Assembly: GCF_008831285.2 (NCBI RefSeq)
Contig: NC_045144.1
Coordinates: forward strand, 12,131,672 to 12,195,671
Direction of reading: 5' to 3'
Length of the DNA stretch: 64,000 bases
Source: Nymphaea colorata
Lineage: Eukaryota; Streptophyta; Magnoliopsida; Nymphaeales; Nymphaeaceae
The notes under the pieces were generated by a model. The model was not told the DNA's origin. It was given only the letters and a program-made list of their open reading frames with translations, and did no database searches. Below, in pieces: positions 1 to 12,199 of the stretch. Numbering within the stretch: the first letter of the stretch is position 1; the number at the start of each line of letters is the position of its first letter. Made by a program: the position numbers and the translations under genes.

Positions 1-723
1 TGAGGGAATGAGATTGAGAGAGAATGAGGTCAGACGAAAAAGGGAGAGAACTAGAGAGAGAAAGAGGGTTTAATTGATAGGAAGAGGATAGCGGGTGAGC
101 AGTAGAGCGAGGGCGAGAACGAGGTTGTGATGGCGTGGGTGAGTAGATGAGAGTGCCAAGGTGAGAGAGAGTGCCAGGAAGATCAAGAGAGACAATAGGA
201 GAGAGAGCAGGATGAGAGAGTGAGACAGAGTTTGAGTGATAGGGGGAAAAAAGAAGAAAAAATAGGATAGAGTGAGTGGGAGGAGGAAAGAGAGAAGGAG
301 AAAATGAGGGCAAGTGAGTTTAGAAGAGAGAAAGAAAGACAAAGAGAGAGAGAGGGTGAGACAGAGGATGAGAGAAAAAGAGGAAATTCATGCGAAAGAG
401 AGAGAGCAAGATAGTTAGAGGGGGAGGGGAAGAACGAGATTGAGAGGGAGGAGGGAGATTACCTCTCCTTCACTTACATCGCCTTTGTTACCCTCTGCCG
501 CTACCTCCAGCAGTCACCTATAGCCTCGGCTGCCTTTCTTTCTTCCTCAGCTCCCTTCTTCTCCTCAGTTATTCTTCTTCCTAACTTCCGCCTCTTCTGA
601 ATAGTCAAAAGACCCTCGTATTCGAGCCCTCTCTTCTCAACCCACGTGGGTGTTTTGGGTTGGTTTTTCACCCTAATCTATATCTGCCCACTACACACCA
701 CACACAAAACATTGGGTGTTACA
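1..723 (-). repeat. 3' LTR (partial) of a Ty3/Gypsy element
   Basis: Read on the minus strand, the LTR begins at 723 with TGTAACACCC and runs off the left window edge. Positions 9-590 align with about 8708-9192, which lies in the element's other LTR; both are GA-rich on the plus strand. Just upstream on the minus strand (745 to 724) is a purine-rich tract containing AAAGGGGGTAAGA, the expected polypurine tract. The runs of serine/leucine-rich open frame here come only from the (GA)n composition and are not genes. Confidence 0.7.
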
Positions 724-799
724 TCTTACCCCCTTTAAAGAAAATTTCATCTTCAAAATTTAGAATGTATCTCAATAAGAGAATAGATAAGGGTACTTC

Positions 800-1010
800 A
801 TTCACTTGTTGGCTTCGATCTCCCATGTGACATGCCTCAACCGATAGTATTGTCCTTCCACCTTTACTAGAGAAATCATCTTGGTGCAAAGTACTTGTTC
901 TGTTTGATCCATAATTCTAATAGGTTTTTTATCCATCATCAAATCTTCTTGTACTTGAATACCTTGGAAATCAATCACAAGTATATGATCTAGCACATAC
1001 TTTCAAAGCA
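800..1010 (-). pseudogene. Gypsy integrase C-terminus (chromodomain-like tail)
   Basis: The minus-strand frame 996-802 encodes VQEDLMMDKKPIRIMDQTEQ, then VLCTKMISLVKV and ATWE-like residues (VTWEIEAN). This matches the tail of plant Ty3 Pol, where a conserved PVKILDRxxKxLRxKxIPLVKV block precedes an EATWE motif. It is the last coding block before the polypurine tract. Confidence 0.65.
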
Positions 1011-1369
1011 TGGAGACCTGAAAAATGTCATGCAGATGACTCAACTTTAGTAGTAGTGCCAATCTGTATGCCACATATCTGATCTTCTCTAATATTTTAA
1101 GGGGCTGAACTTACCTCAAGCTCAATTTTTCTCTAATACCAAATCGAGAAATGCCTTTAGTATACAAAATTTTCAAAAACGCATGATCACCAACCTCAAA
1201 AGCCAACTCTCTATGGCAAATGTCAACACAACTCTTTTATCTACTCTGAATTGTCAATAACATCTTCCTTATCAATTGTATTTAGTCGGTAAAATGTTAG
1301 TTTCAAGCTTACTATCTCTTATCTCGGTCTAACAAGTTAGTGATTTGTATGGCCTCTGCATAATGCCTC

Positions 1370-2205
1370 AAATGGTGTCATCCTAATACTAGAGTGATAA
1401 CTTTTTATTATATGGAAACTCTGCCAATTTCACATTCATGTTTCATTCTCTTTTCTAGTCTCGAACACAATCACGTAGCATGTCCTCTAAGGTTTGGATA
1501 ATACTCTTAGACTGTCCATCAGTTTTGGGGTGAAAAGTTGTGCTCAACTTAAGCTTAGTACCTAATGTTTTTTACAATTGCCACTAAAACATGGAGGTAA
1601 AACATGGATCTTGACATGCAATAATATACCCATGTAGTTTCACTATCGTGTTAATATATAACTCTATGAGACTTTCTAGTAATTGGCTAATCTTAATTTG
1701 GCAAAAAATGAACTAACTTTCTAAGTTGATCAACAATCACTCATATAGCATCATGTATTCTTCTTGTGTGAGACATAACTACCAGAAAATCCATTGTGAT
1801 GTCCTTCCATTTCCACAGTGAAATGTCAATCTTCTATAACAAACTTCTAGGCTGCTAATGTTCCATTTTGACCCATTGACAAACTAGGTATTTTACCACA
1901 TATTCTACAATTGGATGCTTCATTACAAGCCATTAATAATTTCGCTTCATATCCGAAAACATCTTTGTTGTTATAGTGTATAAAAAAATTAGATTTATGA
2001 GTCTCATCTAGCTATCGTCATTCATCTTTAGGGACTCATAATCTTAATCAGAACCACAAGAAGCCATCTTCATCCTGTATTCTTAGCATAACTATGATAT
2101 TTTGCTTCAATATAAGCTCATCCAACAAGGGATGTCGTATTATGACAATCATACTTGTTTTGCTATCACCACATAGGTGAAGCTACTATGTTATTACATC
2201 CTGTG
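1370..2205 (-). pseudogene. Gypsy integrase remnant
   Basis: Minus-strand translation at about 1560-1480 gives [20 protein letters not shown] followed by EDMLRDCV, the highly conserved end of the plant Ty3 integrase core. After stops, the following block LAEFPYN is recognisable. The region toward 2205 keeps only weak zinc-finger/linker similarity. Multiple in-frame stops. Confidence 0.65.
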
Positions 2206-2209
2206 ACCA

Positions 2210-2889
2210 ATGTTGTAAATGGTGTATCACAACATGTATCAGTCGGGCCGACCTAGTGTATCACAAATTATTTTTTTAATTCATAAAAGTTTTTGTAAAA
2301 AATTGAGTAAGAATTAGAAAAAGTTGGTCAAATCAGGAAAAGCAAAGAAAGTTTCGGAAAAAATGTGGTTCTATACAAAAAAACTCATCACATCATTCAT
2401 AAGTCATAATATATTAACAACACATTTAGAAATTAGAAATAAGAAATTCATAATAACATAATAAGTGTATATCACAACTTTAATATTTAAATTTTAAAGT
2501 GTTTTAGATTACAATACAAGTTCACAACATATAATGTATCATGATTATCATCACTCAAGGTCTCATCGTCCCCATGGGGCCATGAGTAAACCTTCTTTAG
2601 TTCTCCCCTAAATCAATGATTTATCACATAAATGGGTAATTTTTGTAGAAAAACTAGTAAAACTTCCCCTCTCATAACTTTTAGATATGTTTAGAAGGAT
2701 GAAGCAAGAAGTTCTTTTGTAAAAAAATACAAAAAAATTGTCTATGATACAGGGGTGTATCAATTGTATTGTACGACGGCCCCCGCATCGCATGATACAG
2801 GCAATACGCCTGCAATGCACAAGCGTATCGTGTATCGTAAGCATATCATATCAGTTTTTCAAACCTATACGATATGCACCGCTCAACAT
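2210..2889. mobile_element. Non-autonomous terminal-repeat element inside Gypsy pol
   Basis: The stretch interrupts pol: RNase H ends just right of 2889, and integrase-proximal coding resumes left of 2210. Ends are imperfect inverted repeats: the left begins ATGTTGTAAATGGTGTATC, and the right, read on the other strand, begins ATGTTGAGCGGTGCATATC. The right part (2750-2870) is packed with GATAC/GTATC-like short motifs on both strands. No coding capacity. No clear target duplication was found, so the exact ends are approximate. MITE-like; the superfamily is not assigned. Confidence 0.5.
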
Positions 2890-3985
2890 ACTACATTTTT
2901 GTTGCCTCTGCGTGTTTGCTCAAGACATCAGCCACCACATTCACCTTGATATGATATTTTGAAATCATAATCCTTTAAGTATTCAATCAATCTCAATTAT
3001 CTCAAATTGAGATCATTATAAGACAATATATATTTCAACAACTTGTGATCCATGAACACCTCAAATAATGTTTCATAGAGATAATACCTTCATAATTTCA
3101 ATGTGAATATGACTGCTTCCATTTCCAGATCATGGGTGGAATAATATTTTTCATGATTCTTCAACTATCTAAATGCATAGGCCACCACTTGACCATGTTG
3201 TATCAATATGTGGTCATAACTGGTTCCTGACACATTCATATATAAGCTTCACTTTTAGAGTTTAGAAACTCCTTTCACACTCGACATTTCAAATAAACTT
3301 CACTCCTTTTCGTAATAGCATGTAATGGACATAGCTATTTTTGAAAAATTCTTATAAACATGTGATATTACCTTGCTAATCCCAAAAAGATTCTAACCTC
3401 AGTCACATTGTGTGGTCTTCTCCACTCTTGCATGGCTGACACCTTAGCATGATCCACTAAAACACTATTCTTTGGTAACACATGACCAAGCAAGTTTACC
3501 TGCTCCAGTCAAAAATCACATTTTCAATACTTGGCATACAACTTATACTTGCATAAAGTTTCTGAGACACTCCTCAGTATCCTTGTATTCTGCCTCTCTA
3601 TCTAAATACACCAAAATATTATCAACGAATACAATAAGAACTTGATTTGTATAGTCTTGAAAAACCCGATTCAACCCAAAAGTCATGACCCTAAATTTGT
3701 AGTACCCATATCAGGTTTGAAAAGCCATTTTACCTACATTTTCCTATCGTTTTAGAAGATGGTGGTGACTTGTCCTTAGATCAATCTTAGAGAACACATT
3801 TGCAATCTTGAGCTAATTGAGCGAGTCCTCAATTCTAAGACCTCATGTAGTTTCTTCTTCAATGCTTCTAGCTTTGCTAGTGCCATACAATATGGTGCCT
3901 CGGAGATGGGAGTTGTTCTTAGCAATAGCTCTATCTTGAACTCAACTTCCCTTATTGAAGGAAACTTCGCAATTTTTAAAACCAT
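2890..3985 (-). pseudogene. Gypsy reverse transcriptase / RNase H remnant
   Basis: The domain begins at 3985-3776 with EVEFKIELLLRTTPISEAPY, the classic start of a plant Ty3 RT. The catalytic block near 3640-3590 reads FVDNILVYLDREAEY, where active elements have FxDD, so a catalytic aspartate is lost. The RNase H end near 2965-2895 reads VNVVADVLSK, the conserved boundary (GKANVVADALSRK in family members). The pol frame is then cut by an insertion at 2889. Confidence 0.7.
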
Positions 3986-4059
3986 TTTCCAACAATCGTT
4001 TGGCCTTTATCACAGATACCATTATATTGTCGGTTCGCTTGGCTTTTTGAGTTTGAAAT

Positions 4060-4480
4060 TTCATAGGCTGTAGTTTATGAGTCAACAGTTGTATTTGCTT
4101 TTTCTGCAATCAATGTCAGCATAATGTGCATAGAGCCAATACATGTCCGAAATAACCTCGAACCCATTGAGGTTTATGATCACTAACTATGCAAGCAAGT
4201 GATGCTCATGGATCTCTATATCCACATCGGGTAAGTACGGACTACAAGAATCTTGAGCATGCAGAAGACTGACCACATTCAAAACACACAACATCATCTT
4301 AGCTAACACTTCCAATGAAGCGGCAAATTGGCTGAATATAACGGATTGGGTTGCTCCAACATCAAATAATACTCTAGTAATGTACCTTCAATGAGATCAT
4401 ATGCTTGTAGCTCCTCTACAGTAGTCACATATGTGCATCCAATAGTCTTTTGTACTGCTAATGGACCAACCTCGAGCTTC
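4060..4480 (-). pseudogene. Gypsy aspartic protease remnant
   Basis: In the minus strand, the segment around 4370-4310 translates to a degenerate FDVGATxSVIFSxFAA, matching the FDSGATHSFIS catalytic block of plant Gypsy proteases but with Ser replaced by Val. About 200 bases later (4160-4100) comes a segment like DxYWLYAHYADIDC, matching the second conserved block (DWLxxHxAxIDC). Frameshifts separate the parts. Confidence 0.55.
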
Positions 4481-5300
4481 TTCAATAGTGCAAACATGTT
4501 GTGCTCTCTCGATAACATGGCTCCTTGGGATGCACATGCGAGCGTGTGGGACACCTATGTGGAGTTGAAGTCGTCATGACCCCCAATTTAGTATCACTTC
4601 TTGTAGGCATGTTTCGCTTGTATACTTGGTCGTTTTGATTCCCATAAAACTTTGTCTTGCCTATGAAGTTGCTTTGCTTGGCCTGTGTCCATCTACCTTG
4701 CATGTACTGGTTTGGCTTTTTATTATGGTTATTTGTGTTTGTGCCCCCATCTTCCTCCATGCATCTTGCCATAGTAACCGCCTCTTCCAAATTATGAGGC
4801 TTGCTGGACATCACCTAGCTTCATAGCCCATCTCATAGTTTATGCATAAACTTGATTGTTCTTACATCATCAGTGGTGTAGACACGTTGATAGTACACCT
4901 CCAAGTGTCGATACCTCATGATATACACCTTCAAGCCCGTATGGTTTTGCTGCAACTTTAATAATTTTATTATCTTCTTGTTCCTTGCATGCATTTGGAA
5001 GTAGGTATTAAAGAAGGAATCCAAAACTGTTTTCATAAAAGCGATTGTTGATCTATGAACCAATCCCACACAGCGATTTCCATCATCATTTTGCATCGCC
5101 TTTCAGAGATATGTACCACAACAATTCACCTAATCTTCTTTTGGCATCTTGAGGAGCTCAAAAATGCGGTCCACCTCTTCTATCCACTCCTCTGTCGCAT
5201 TCGGGTTTGTCATTTCCAACAAAAACAAGCAGCTTCATTGACATAAATTGCTTAAAAGATACTGGAGTCACCTTCTCCTTAGGCGCACAATGGTCTCTCT
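4480..5300 (-). pseudogene. Gypsy Gag remnant
   Basis: Minus-strand frames at 5096-4833 and 4814-4482 resemble a plant Ty3 Gag. The pattern FLxxYFxxHxRxxK, followed by LLKLQQ and then RxRHLEVYY, matches the retrotrans_gag core. Downstream comes a basic linker (NHNKKPNQY...) and then a degenerate region where a zinc knuckle would be expected. The frame is broken several times. The role would be capsid formation, but this copy is dead. Confidence 0.6.
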
Positions 5301-5803
5301 GGTAGGTGGCACGTCACTCGTTTAGTTGATCACTATCGACTGGACTAAAAAAAATCAATGTCTGCAATATCCTTAGTAGAATAGTTTGTTGATCCACTGA
5401 TAGAGTCTGGTTGTTGGGGTTCGGACACCCACACCAGTCTGGGCAATCTGTTGCCCCGAGATTCAATCATTTAGAGGGTGTGTTCAGCTGAATGGGCAAA
5501 AGTCGGCTCCTTTGCACCTCATTAGCCAGCCCACCATGCTTCTTACACCTATGTTGGTGCTCTATCCATACAAGTAAGAACCTCCATTCATGTCACAAAA
5601 TCTATGACAAACTTTTGAAGTCAAGCTACAAAGATGCATCCATATAAAAATTTCAAACGACAATCATACTTCCATATGTCAATATGTATATAATATCATT
5701 TAGACTCAAAAATACTATATGAGCTTAGTCAAGTGGCGCAAACTTAGGCAAGAAGGCTTCACATATTGGTTTTTGCTTATATCCATAGTGGAGTTTTTCC
5801 TTA

Positions 5804-5815
5804 GCTCTGATATCA
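5804..5815 (-). other. Primer binding site (tRNA-iMet type) of the Gypsy element
   Basis: The minus strand reads TGATATCAGAGC, one mismatch from the canonical plant PBS TGGTATCAGAGC. It lies 4 bases after a plausible LTR end (TTTGACA, 5826-5820). This sets the inner edge of the 5' LTR and the orientation of the element. Confidence 0.6.
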
Positions 5816-5819
5816 AAGT

Positions 5820-8800
5820 TGTCAAATCCTGAGTTTTCATCCTTTTTGTTTAATACAGTAGCTTAAGGTGTGATGACAACACAATCGATGTAGAGCTATG
5901 ATTTCAAAATAAGAATGAGGCAGCAGATTCATTCATGCACAAAAAACTATTCGTACAGAAACAATTTTACATGGTTATAAATGACTCAATAACAAAAATG
6001 CCCCCATAAACAAAACAATGATGTCTGCAAAAAAAAAAAACAAGACATCAATGGATCCAAAGGCACAATGCACTGGCATAACGATGTACAAAACTTGCCA
6101 GTAGGATGTGAGTTGAGCCTGTTGATCAACTTGCTGCCTTGGGTTTGCTAAAACTTAAAAATGGGCAACGGAAGGTTGAGCCTTCAAAGTATAATGACAC
6201 ACCAGATAAATTCCTAACTAAGGTAAAGGCTCATATTTGGATAACAAGCATACAAGGAAAACCATAATCACTTTAACATAAAGATGGATATGTGCATTCT
6301 CTCCTATACTATCAATGTAGTCTCTTTCATATTCCACAATATGGAGGGATCTAATCAATCATCACAAACAATATACTTTATTAGTCACAACCAATTTATT
6401 CACATTCTCATATTTAATTTACAGCTCATGTAGGTCCAAACATAGGCATGTGCACACCACGGGTGACCTCAGGTAAAAGACAACCACGTGGTTGCTCAAA
6501 ATAGTATGGATCCATATTCGCTGCAATAGTAGAACAATCCACCAAGAAAAAACGTTTTCTAAGGGAGTTGCTCGAACTTCCCTAGGTCACCCAGATTAGG
6601 AAGGTGGGAACTCCACACTCCAAGCACATGACACAATAATATCCTGGAGCTTTGCACCACCAAACGCTTCAAAAAAGTGATACCAGTGGTGAGGGTGGGA
6701 TTTATCAATTGCCAAATCCAATTGACCTCAACTCAGGTTATCATTTCTTCAATTAATGCTATGAAAAAACATAGAGAACAAGATTGGCCTGAACACAAGG
6801 TTAGCTCACTTTGTGATTGCAACTAAACCCAATCCGCCTTCTTAAAAAGGTTATACTACCAATCAATGACCTTGACTAGCTGAACACACTCAAATGGGTA
6901 CCTTTGCCCATTTAATTCATTCAAAAACATGTCATTTTCATTCATAAGGAAAACAAAATTTCATAACAATCAATCCACTTAAAACCTTATTTGAACCATA
7001 GAGAGTAGTCTTGCTCCATGGTTGCCTCATAGTTGTTCTAAGCAATCATCATGCTAGGATGCTCACTAATGCGCAATTAGGGTTGACGAGTTACTCAACT
7101 CAATACTCTGCCTAAGCTGTCCTAAGCAGTTACAATTCTAGCATGTTTATGTCATCGCATAACAATTAAAGACAATCAATTAATCTCCATCATTTATTTG
7201 TTAAGAAGCACGCCAAATCACATATTGTTCAAACAAATGAATATTAGTAGGATCTAATGATCCTAATCACTTACACTTATGAGTGCAAAACATAATCTAT
7301 ACTTGCCATCAGGTAGAGATTTGCTTGAAATGTTGTCATACTTAACACACACCTCCACATGAACACAAAAATCACTCAAGCTCTGGATCTTGTCGCTCAG
7401 GGTCAGCTCAATGCTCTTGGTCCACCGGCAAAAACTTAGAACAATATATTCTCTACACATTTCGTCCTTAAAAACTATTTTGGTAGGAAACATGACTATC
7501 AAGTTGGAGGTTGTCGATTCTAGAACGTATTGAGAGATTGAATCTGCATGTAGGACATTTCTTCAAGCTTTTCTATACTTTCAAGGTTGAGAAGGCCGAT
7601 CTAAACCCCAAATCTCTCATTCAACCTATTGGTTGCATAATTATTCACTCATCTCCCTAGTCGAGACTCGAATGGAAATTATAAGTGCCATTCTGGTTTG
7701 ACTATTCATACCGTGTTATCGGCAAGTATGAATCACCATGTGAATACACACACACACACTCTCTCTCTCTCTCTTTACTTCATGGAGTCTCTTCGCCTAC
7801 TTCATGGAGACTCTTCACTTAATCTGCCACATGCTCGCATGAGTTTTCCTTCAAACTTAATTGAAACATGATATGCCTCATTCTCATCGATTAGAAGCAA
7901 CACACTAACATTCCAAGCGCTGGTTACTCAACATACTTGCTAGTCCCAAGCAACTATGGAACCGCTCGATCGGGGTTGCTAGGCATGAATTTACTCAATT
8001 ATATTACTAATTCTCAAATCAAATAATGAGACACTTGTTTGGACAGTTAAGCCTCTGTTGAGGCATCACCATCGCAATTATGCTTTCCCATTAGAAATCT
8101 AACGATGATGTAGAACTAGTTTTACTAACATTTACATATAACCAATCTGACCATCAAAGAAAGAAAATTTCTTTCATATGCTTGAACATGTCTATACTGA
8201 AAATTTAGGTTGCCTACCCTTCACATTGCAAGTTTCATCTTCTAACCAACCTTAAGTTTAATGAACCAAACAATGCAAGTTCTCTCTCTCCCTACATGCA
8301 ATGCAGTATTCATATAAAAGATAACATGGATCAATCGCCTGCTAAAAGTCTAAACAGCCTTAAATCTTTGTTACTATAAAAAAATCTCTACCATGCACTT
8401 TAAACTATTCAAATTTATGTCCAACATGCTGAAAATGTATTTATCGACATTTTTATAGTAAAAATGGATTAAAACTATGCTTGATTGGCCATGGTCAGCC
8501 CCCTTTCAGTGCTCTAGCTGATGCAGTGTTCCCGATAGCCTTCCCAAATGCTCTTCCAGCCACCAATCACCAATGACGGTCCATTGTTGTCGCCCTCAAC
8601 TCCCCTACTTACAAGGAAAAAAAAAAAGAAGTCGAACTCTCCAAGCTGCCAATCCCAAAAACAGTGCCATAAAAAAGATGAGAGTGAGAAAACAAGAGAA
8701 AGAGGCCATGAGTTTGAGAGAGAGTAAGGTGAGATGAGAGGGGGAGAGAACCAGAGAGAGAAAGAGGGTTCGGCTGATAGGGAGAGGGTAGAGGGCGAGT

Positions 8801-9195
8801 AGTAGAGCAAGGGGGAGAAGGAGGGTGTGAGGGCATGGGTGAGCAGGAGAGAGTGCGAAGGAGAGAGTAAGAGATAGCAGGAGATAGAGTAGGAGAGAGT
8901 GCATGAGACTGAAGACGAGAGAGTGAGAGGGAGTCTGGGTGAGAACGAGAAAATAGAAGAGAGGATGGGAGAGAGTGAGTCAGAGTAGGGGAGAGTGAAA
9001 GAGGGAGAGAATAAGGGCGAGAGAGAGAACTCAACTAAGAGGGAGGAGAGAGATTACCTCTCTTTCTCTTCCACCGCCTCCTTTCCCATTAGCCGCTACC
9101 TTCAGCCGTCGCATACAGCCTCTGGCTCCTCTCTTGTTCCTTAGCTTCCTTCTCTTTTGCTTTTCTTCTCCCTCACGTCCGCCTCTTTTCAGGGC
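5820..9195 (-). repeat. 5' LTR of the Ty3/Gypsy element, outer end lost
   Basis: The stretch lies between the PBS and the end of similarity to the left LTR. Similarity to 1-590 is seen at about 8708-9192 and then stops abruptly near 9195, so about 130 bases of the LTR's outer end (U3 start) are missing or replaced. A length near 3.4 kb implies a long-LTR family. It contains an (AC)n/(CT)n microsatellite at about 7748-7774 and long GA tracts at 8690-9030. I see no gene in it; a 79-codon minus frame at 7502-7263 has no recognised similarity. Confidence 0.55.
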
Positions 9196-12194
9196 CGCGT
9201 GTTATTCTCAGCTGTAGACACACAAGGTCTCTATTGTACTGTGTATGTGATACGGTCCTACCTAGCACCACGGCCAGGCCAGCCACAGAGATAGCCGACA
9301 GTAGTAGGGCACGCCGAGCCAGACCTGTAAGGCTGGAGACTTGTGTCACAGAGGGCAGTGTAACGTCGTGGGAGGGTGGCAGAGAGGAGGTAGCGGTAGA
9401 GGATGGACAACATTGGAGTGAGGTTACAGCAGGGCAGCACCAAGGAGATGGACTTAGACCCTGACCAAGCCTAGCCCACCTGAGTGTTGAGACTAGAACC
9501 AAGCAAACATAGCAACCTAGGGGGAACCTAGGCAAGTTCCCCCGCCGAGCCCAGTGCCTAGAGCTCACCTAGACAGGAGAGGCTGAACTATGATTGGAAG
9601 ACCGAGTATGGGTGACACCCAGACAAGTACCCCCTCAGACTCACAAGGTTCGAGACTTTTGAGAACTTTGAGACGACCTTCTCGCTTTTGATTTGATGCA
9701 CTTTGCTTTTGTTTGGTGTGCGTCTTGGTTCGGAACTGTTATGAACCGGGACGACTTTGAGAACTATTTAAACAATTTGTGCAGGGATTAACCCTAACCT
9801 TGATTATGTTGAATGCAATTTGGATTTGAGTTTCCCCCTCCCTCTCTCTCTTTTCCTTTGTCTCCTACCGGCGGCGCCAGACTTCTTCCTCTTCACCAGA
9901 TGGCTTCATCCTCTCCTTCTCCTACGAATCTCTCTTCTCTTCTCCCTTCTCCCAATCGGCCAACAGATTCACGGTTTGAAGGACTCGAAGATCAGCCTTC
10001 GGCGTCCAAGGGCGACTTCAACGACGTTCAACCCCGACCAGCACGATGTATGTGGCATTCGGTACATTCTTCCTCCCCACAAGGAAGTTTAGAGGCCAGC
10101 GATGCTATCCGGAGAGGCTGCGAAGAAAATATCTCGCCCGTGGTTCTGGTGAAGTCCCTCAAGGTAGCAACGACCACCAGCAACCCTAAACCCTGACAAG
10201 TGTCTAAGCCATCCTTCGGTCATTTCCATTAGGGTTGTTCATAAAGAAATCGGTTTAAACTCAACTCTCCATCAAGGTGACTTGGTGTCTATGCCCAGCT
10301 ATCTCTGGGCATTGGGATCTTGTTTACTTGGTTGGAATCCAAGTGTAAGCCGTTTTACTCATTAGCCACCGTTTCTTACAGGCCTCCCCTTGTTTGGTGA
10401 AGAGTTTGGAGTGCCCTCCATCGAGGACGATGTCGGGATCGCGGCGTGCAGCTTGCGGATGCTGCCTTCTTCCCGCGCAGGTGCTGTCCTCTCTTACCAC
10501 CAGCGAGCCTTCGTTGCAATCCCCACAATCAGCGATTCAGACAGCGTTTAAGGACGAGACCCACACAGGCATCACCGTCCCATTTCTGAAAAGCATTCAG
10601 ACAGACTTTGAGGCGAATCTGAGCATCTTCAAAGGAGATCCATCCAGTGGACGGATTCGGCCATTATTGGCGATTTTAGGGCTTATTGCACCGGCGTGGC
10701 CACCTAATGAAAGCTTCACCCACTCTCAGGCAAAGATTGGGTTTTCTGGCTATTTAGTAAAGTCTCAAAAATACCCCTGCTTAATTGAATATTCATTTGT
10801 TTGGCCTTAATATATTTTGCCCTTTTTGATCATTTTGTATTGAAGACGCACTGGAGACTTTCAAACCCTAGCCGTCGGCCACCTTCAGCAACTACCCAGT
10901 TGCTGATATTTTTGGAAAGTGCCTCCTTCACAATCCGCCACATTTTCGACCGTTTTCCCTCCTTGGATGCGTGTCAACCCAAGAGGGAAGGTCGGCCGAC
11001 AAGAGGGGAAACCACTCCCTGCACTTAGACGAGTTTCCCTTTTGGTTCGTGCCATCCAAAAGGGGTGATAACCGTTGGAGGAGGCCAGCTCGCACGATCC
11101 CTTCCTAAAATTGAGGAGTCTCAACTGGCGCCAAGTGTCCTCACTCATAGCCACCCATCACCAAAAAGGAAAGTCGCGCGCCAATTTAGTAGAGAGCCCA
11201 TTTGGAAACCAAAGACACCTCATCCGAGATCAGCACGTCTCCCATTCCGAAGGTTTCCCTTATGCACTCAAAGGCGGGGGCCCTCACTCGATCCTCCTTA
11301 GCCCCAACCCTAACTGTATCGTTCCCTACCTCAAGGATGTGACCCACCCCAACCAGCAACTAAGAAGAGTCCCGTTCCCTAGGTGGAGCGTCACCTGCAA
11401 CCTTGAGGGCTTGCATACCGGCTTCCACCTACTGCTACTACGCTCGAGCAAGGCCTTGAAAGAACTGCTCTCGCCAAGTGAAATTGGCGGCTGCCTCCCC
11501 CACATCTTCTTGCGACTGGGGTTCATATAATATCCGGTGACCTACCTCTACTCCTTAGACCCTTACTTTCATTGCCTAGACTTTGATCTTCTTGTCTTGC
11601 ACTCTTACAAGGAAGGACGGCTGATCTCGCACGCTCGACTGCGAGGTGTTGCTGAGGATGCATCCGTAGCTGAGTTACTCGAGGGCAGCATTGCTGCCGG
11701 CCTTTCACTCAGGTCAATTGCTGTTTTAGCTGAGCCTAGTGCCGGCTGGTGAGCCTCTAACCCCCCTATAGTTGCGGGGTATTCGGGTGTTCTTGCTTTT
11801 TTACCCGGCTATTTCCTTTGCTTTGCATTCGGCTGTGATACCTCTAAGGCTCAAGAGTCGAGGACACAACCGCAAAATTGCTTGGACTACCTATTGGGAT
11901 TGGGCATGGTTTGGCCGCTTCTTAGGCATGTATGACAGGGTAATGTTATGGTTTGTGAATGCATGTCTAAGTGAGTTGAGAGAGTTATTCCGTATCGCAC
12001 GCGTTTGTAAAGCCTCACATCCTCTACTAGTCTTTGTAATAGGCTGAAACCTCAGGCGGGTAATCTTTCTTGTATTCATTTTCCAAGGATTTTTTGTGCC
12101 GGGGTTGCTGTCCGGCCGGGTACTGTCTTGTAATTAACTTGTCCTAGGTTTTAACGACGGTGGCTCCAAGGGATCTTGGGGATAGGATCACACT
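9196..12194. other. Unassigned block, relatively GC-rich
   Basis: I found no recognisable protein here. Open frames of 127-151 codons exist (for example 9813-10196 and 11075-11530, plus strand) but have no family motif. A TATA-like element (CTATTTAAAC, about 9765-9774) is followed by a CT-rich leader from 9830, which could be a promoter or LTR U3/R region. The end of the block continues at 14231-14330 after the inserted TRIM-like element. A LARD-type or other retroelement internal region is possible but unproven. Confidence 0.3.
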
Positions 12195-12199
12195 TGGGC

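Larger units (their letters stand above)
724..5819 (-). mobile_element. Degenerate Ty3/Gypsy retrotransposon, internal region
   Basis: On the minus strand the order is PBS (5815-5804), gag, aspartic protease, reverse transcriptase, RNase H, integrase, a chromodomain-like C-terminus and the polypurine tract. This order (RT before integrase) is that of Ty3/Gypsy elements. The long LTR and the LTR start TGTAACACCC suggest the Tekay/Del lineage, which is an inference. Stops and frameshifts are spread throughout, so no functional product is expected. A separate element is inserted at about 2210-2889. Confidence 0.8.

Noticed and set aside
70-342. Ser/Leu-rich open frames in the GA-rich tracts (also 8514-9034, 28576-28859)
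   Set aside because: They are read straight off (CT)n/(GA)n sequence, occur in several frames at once and have no domain.
7263-7502. 79-codon minus-strand frame in the long LTR
   Set aside because: No recognised domain and it lies within an LTR; not enough to call a gene.
9173-9568. 131-codon minus-strand frame near the end of the long LTR
   Set aside because: Overlapping plus-strand frame of similar length, no motif, and low-complexity content.
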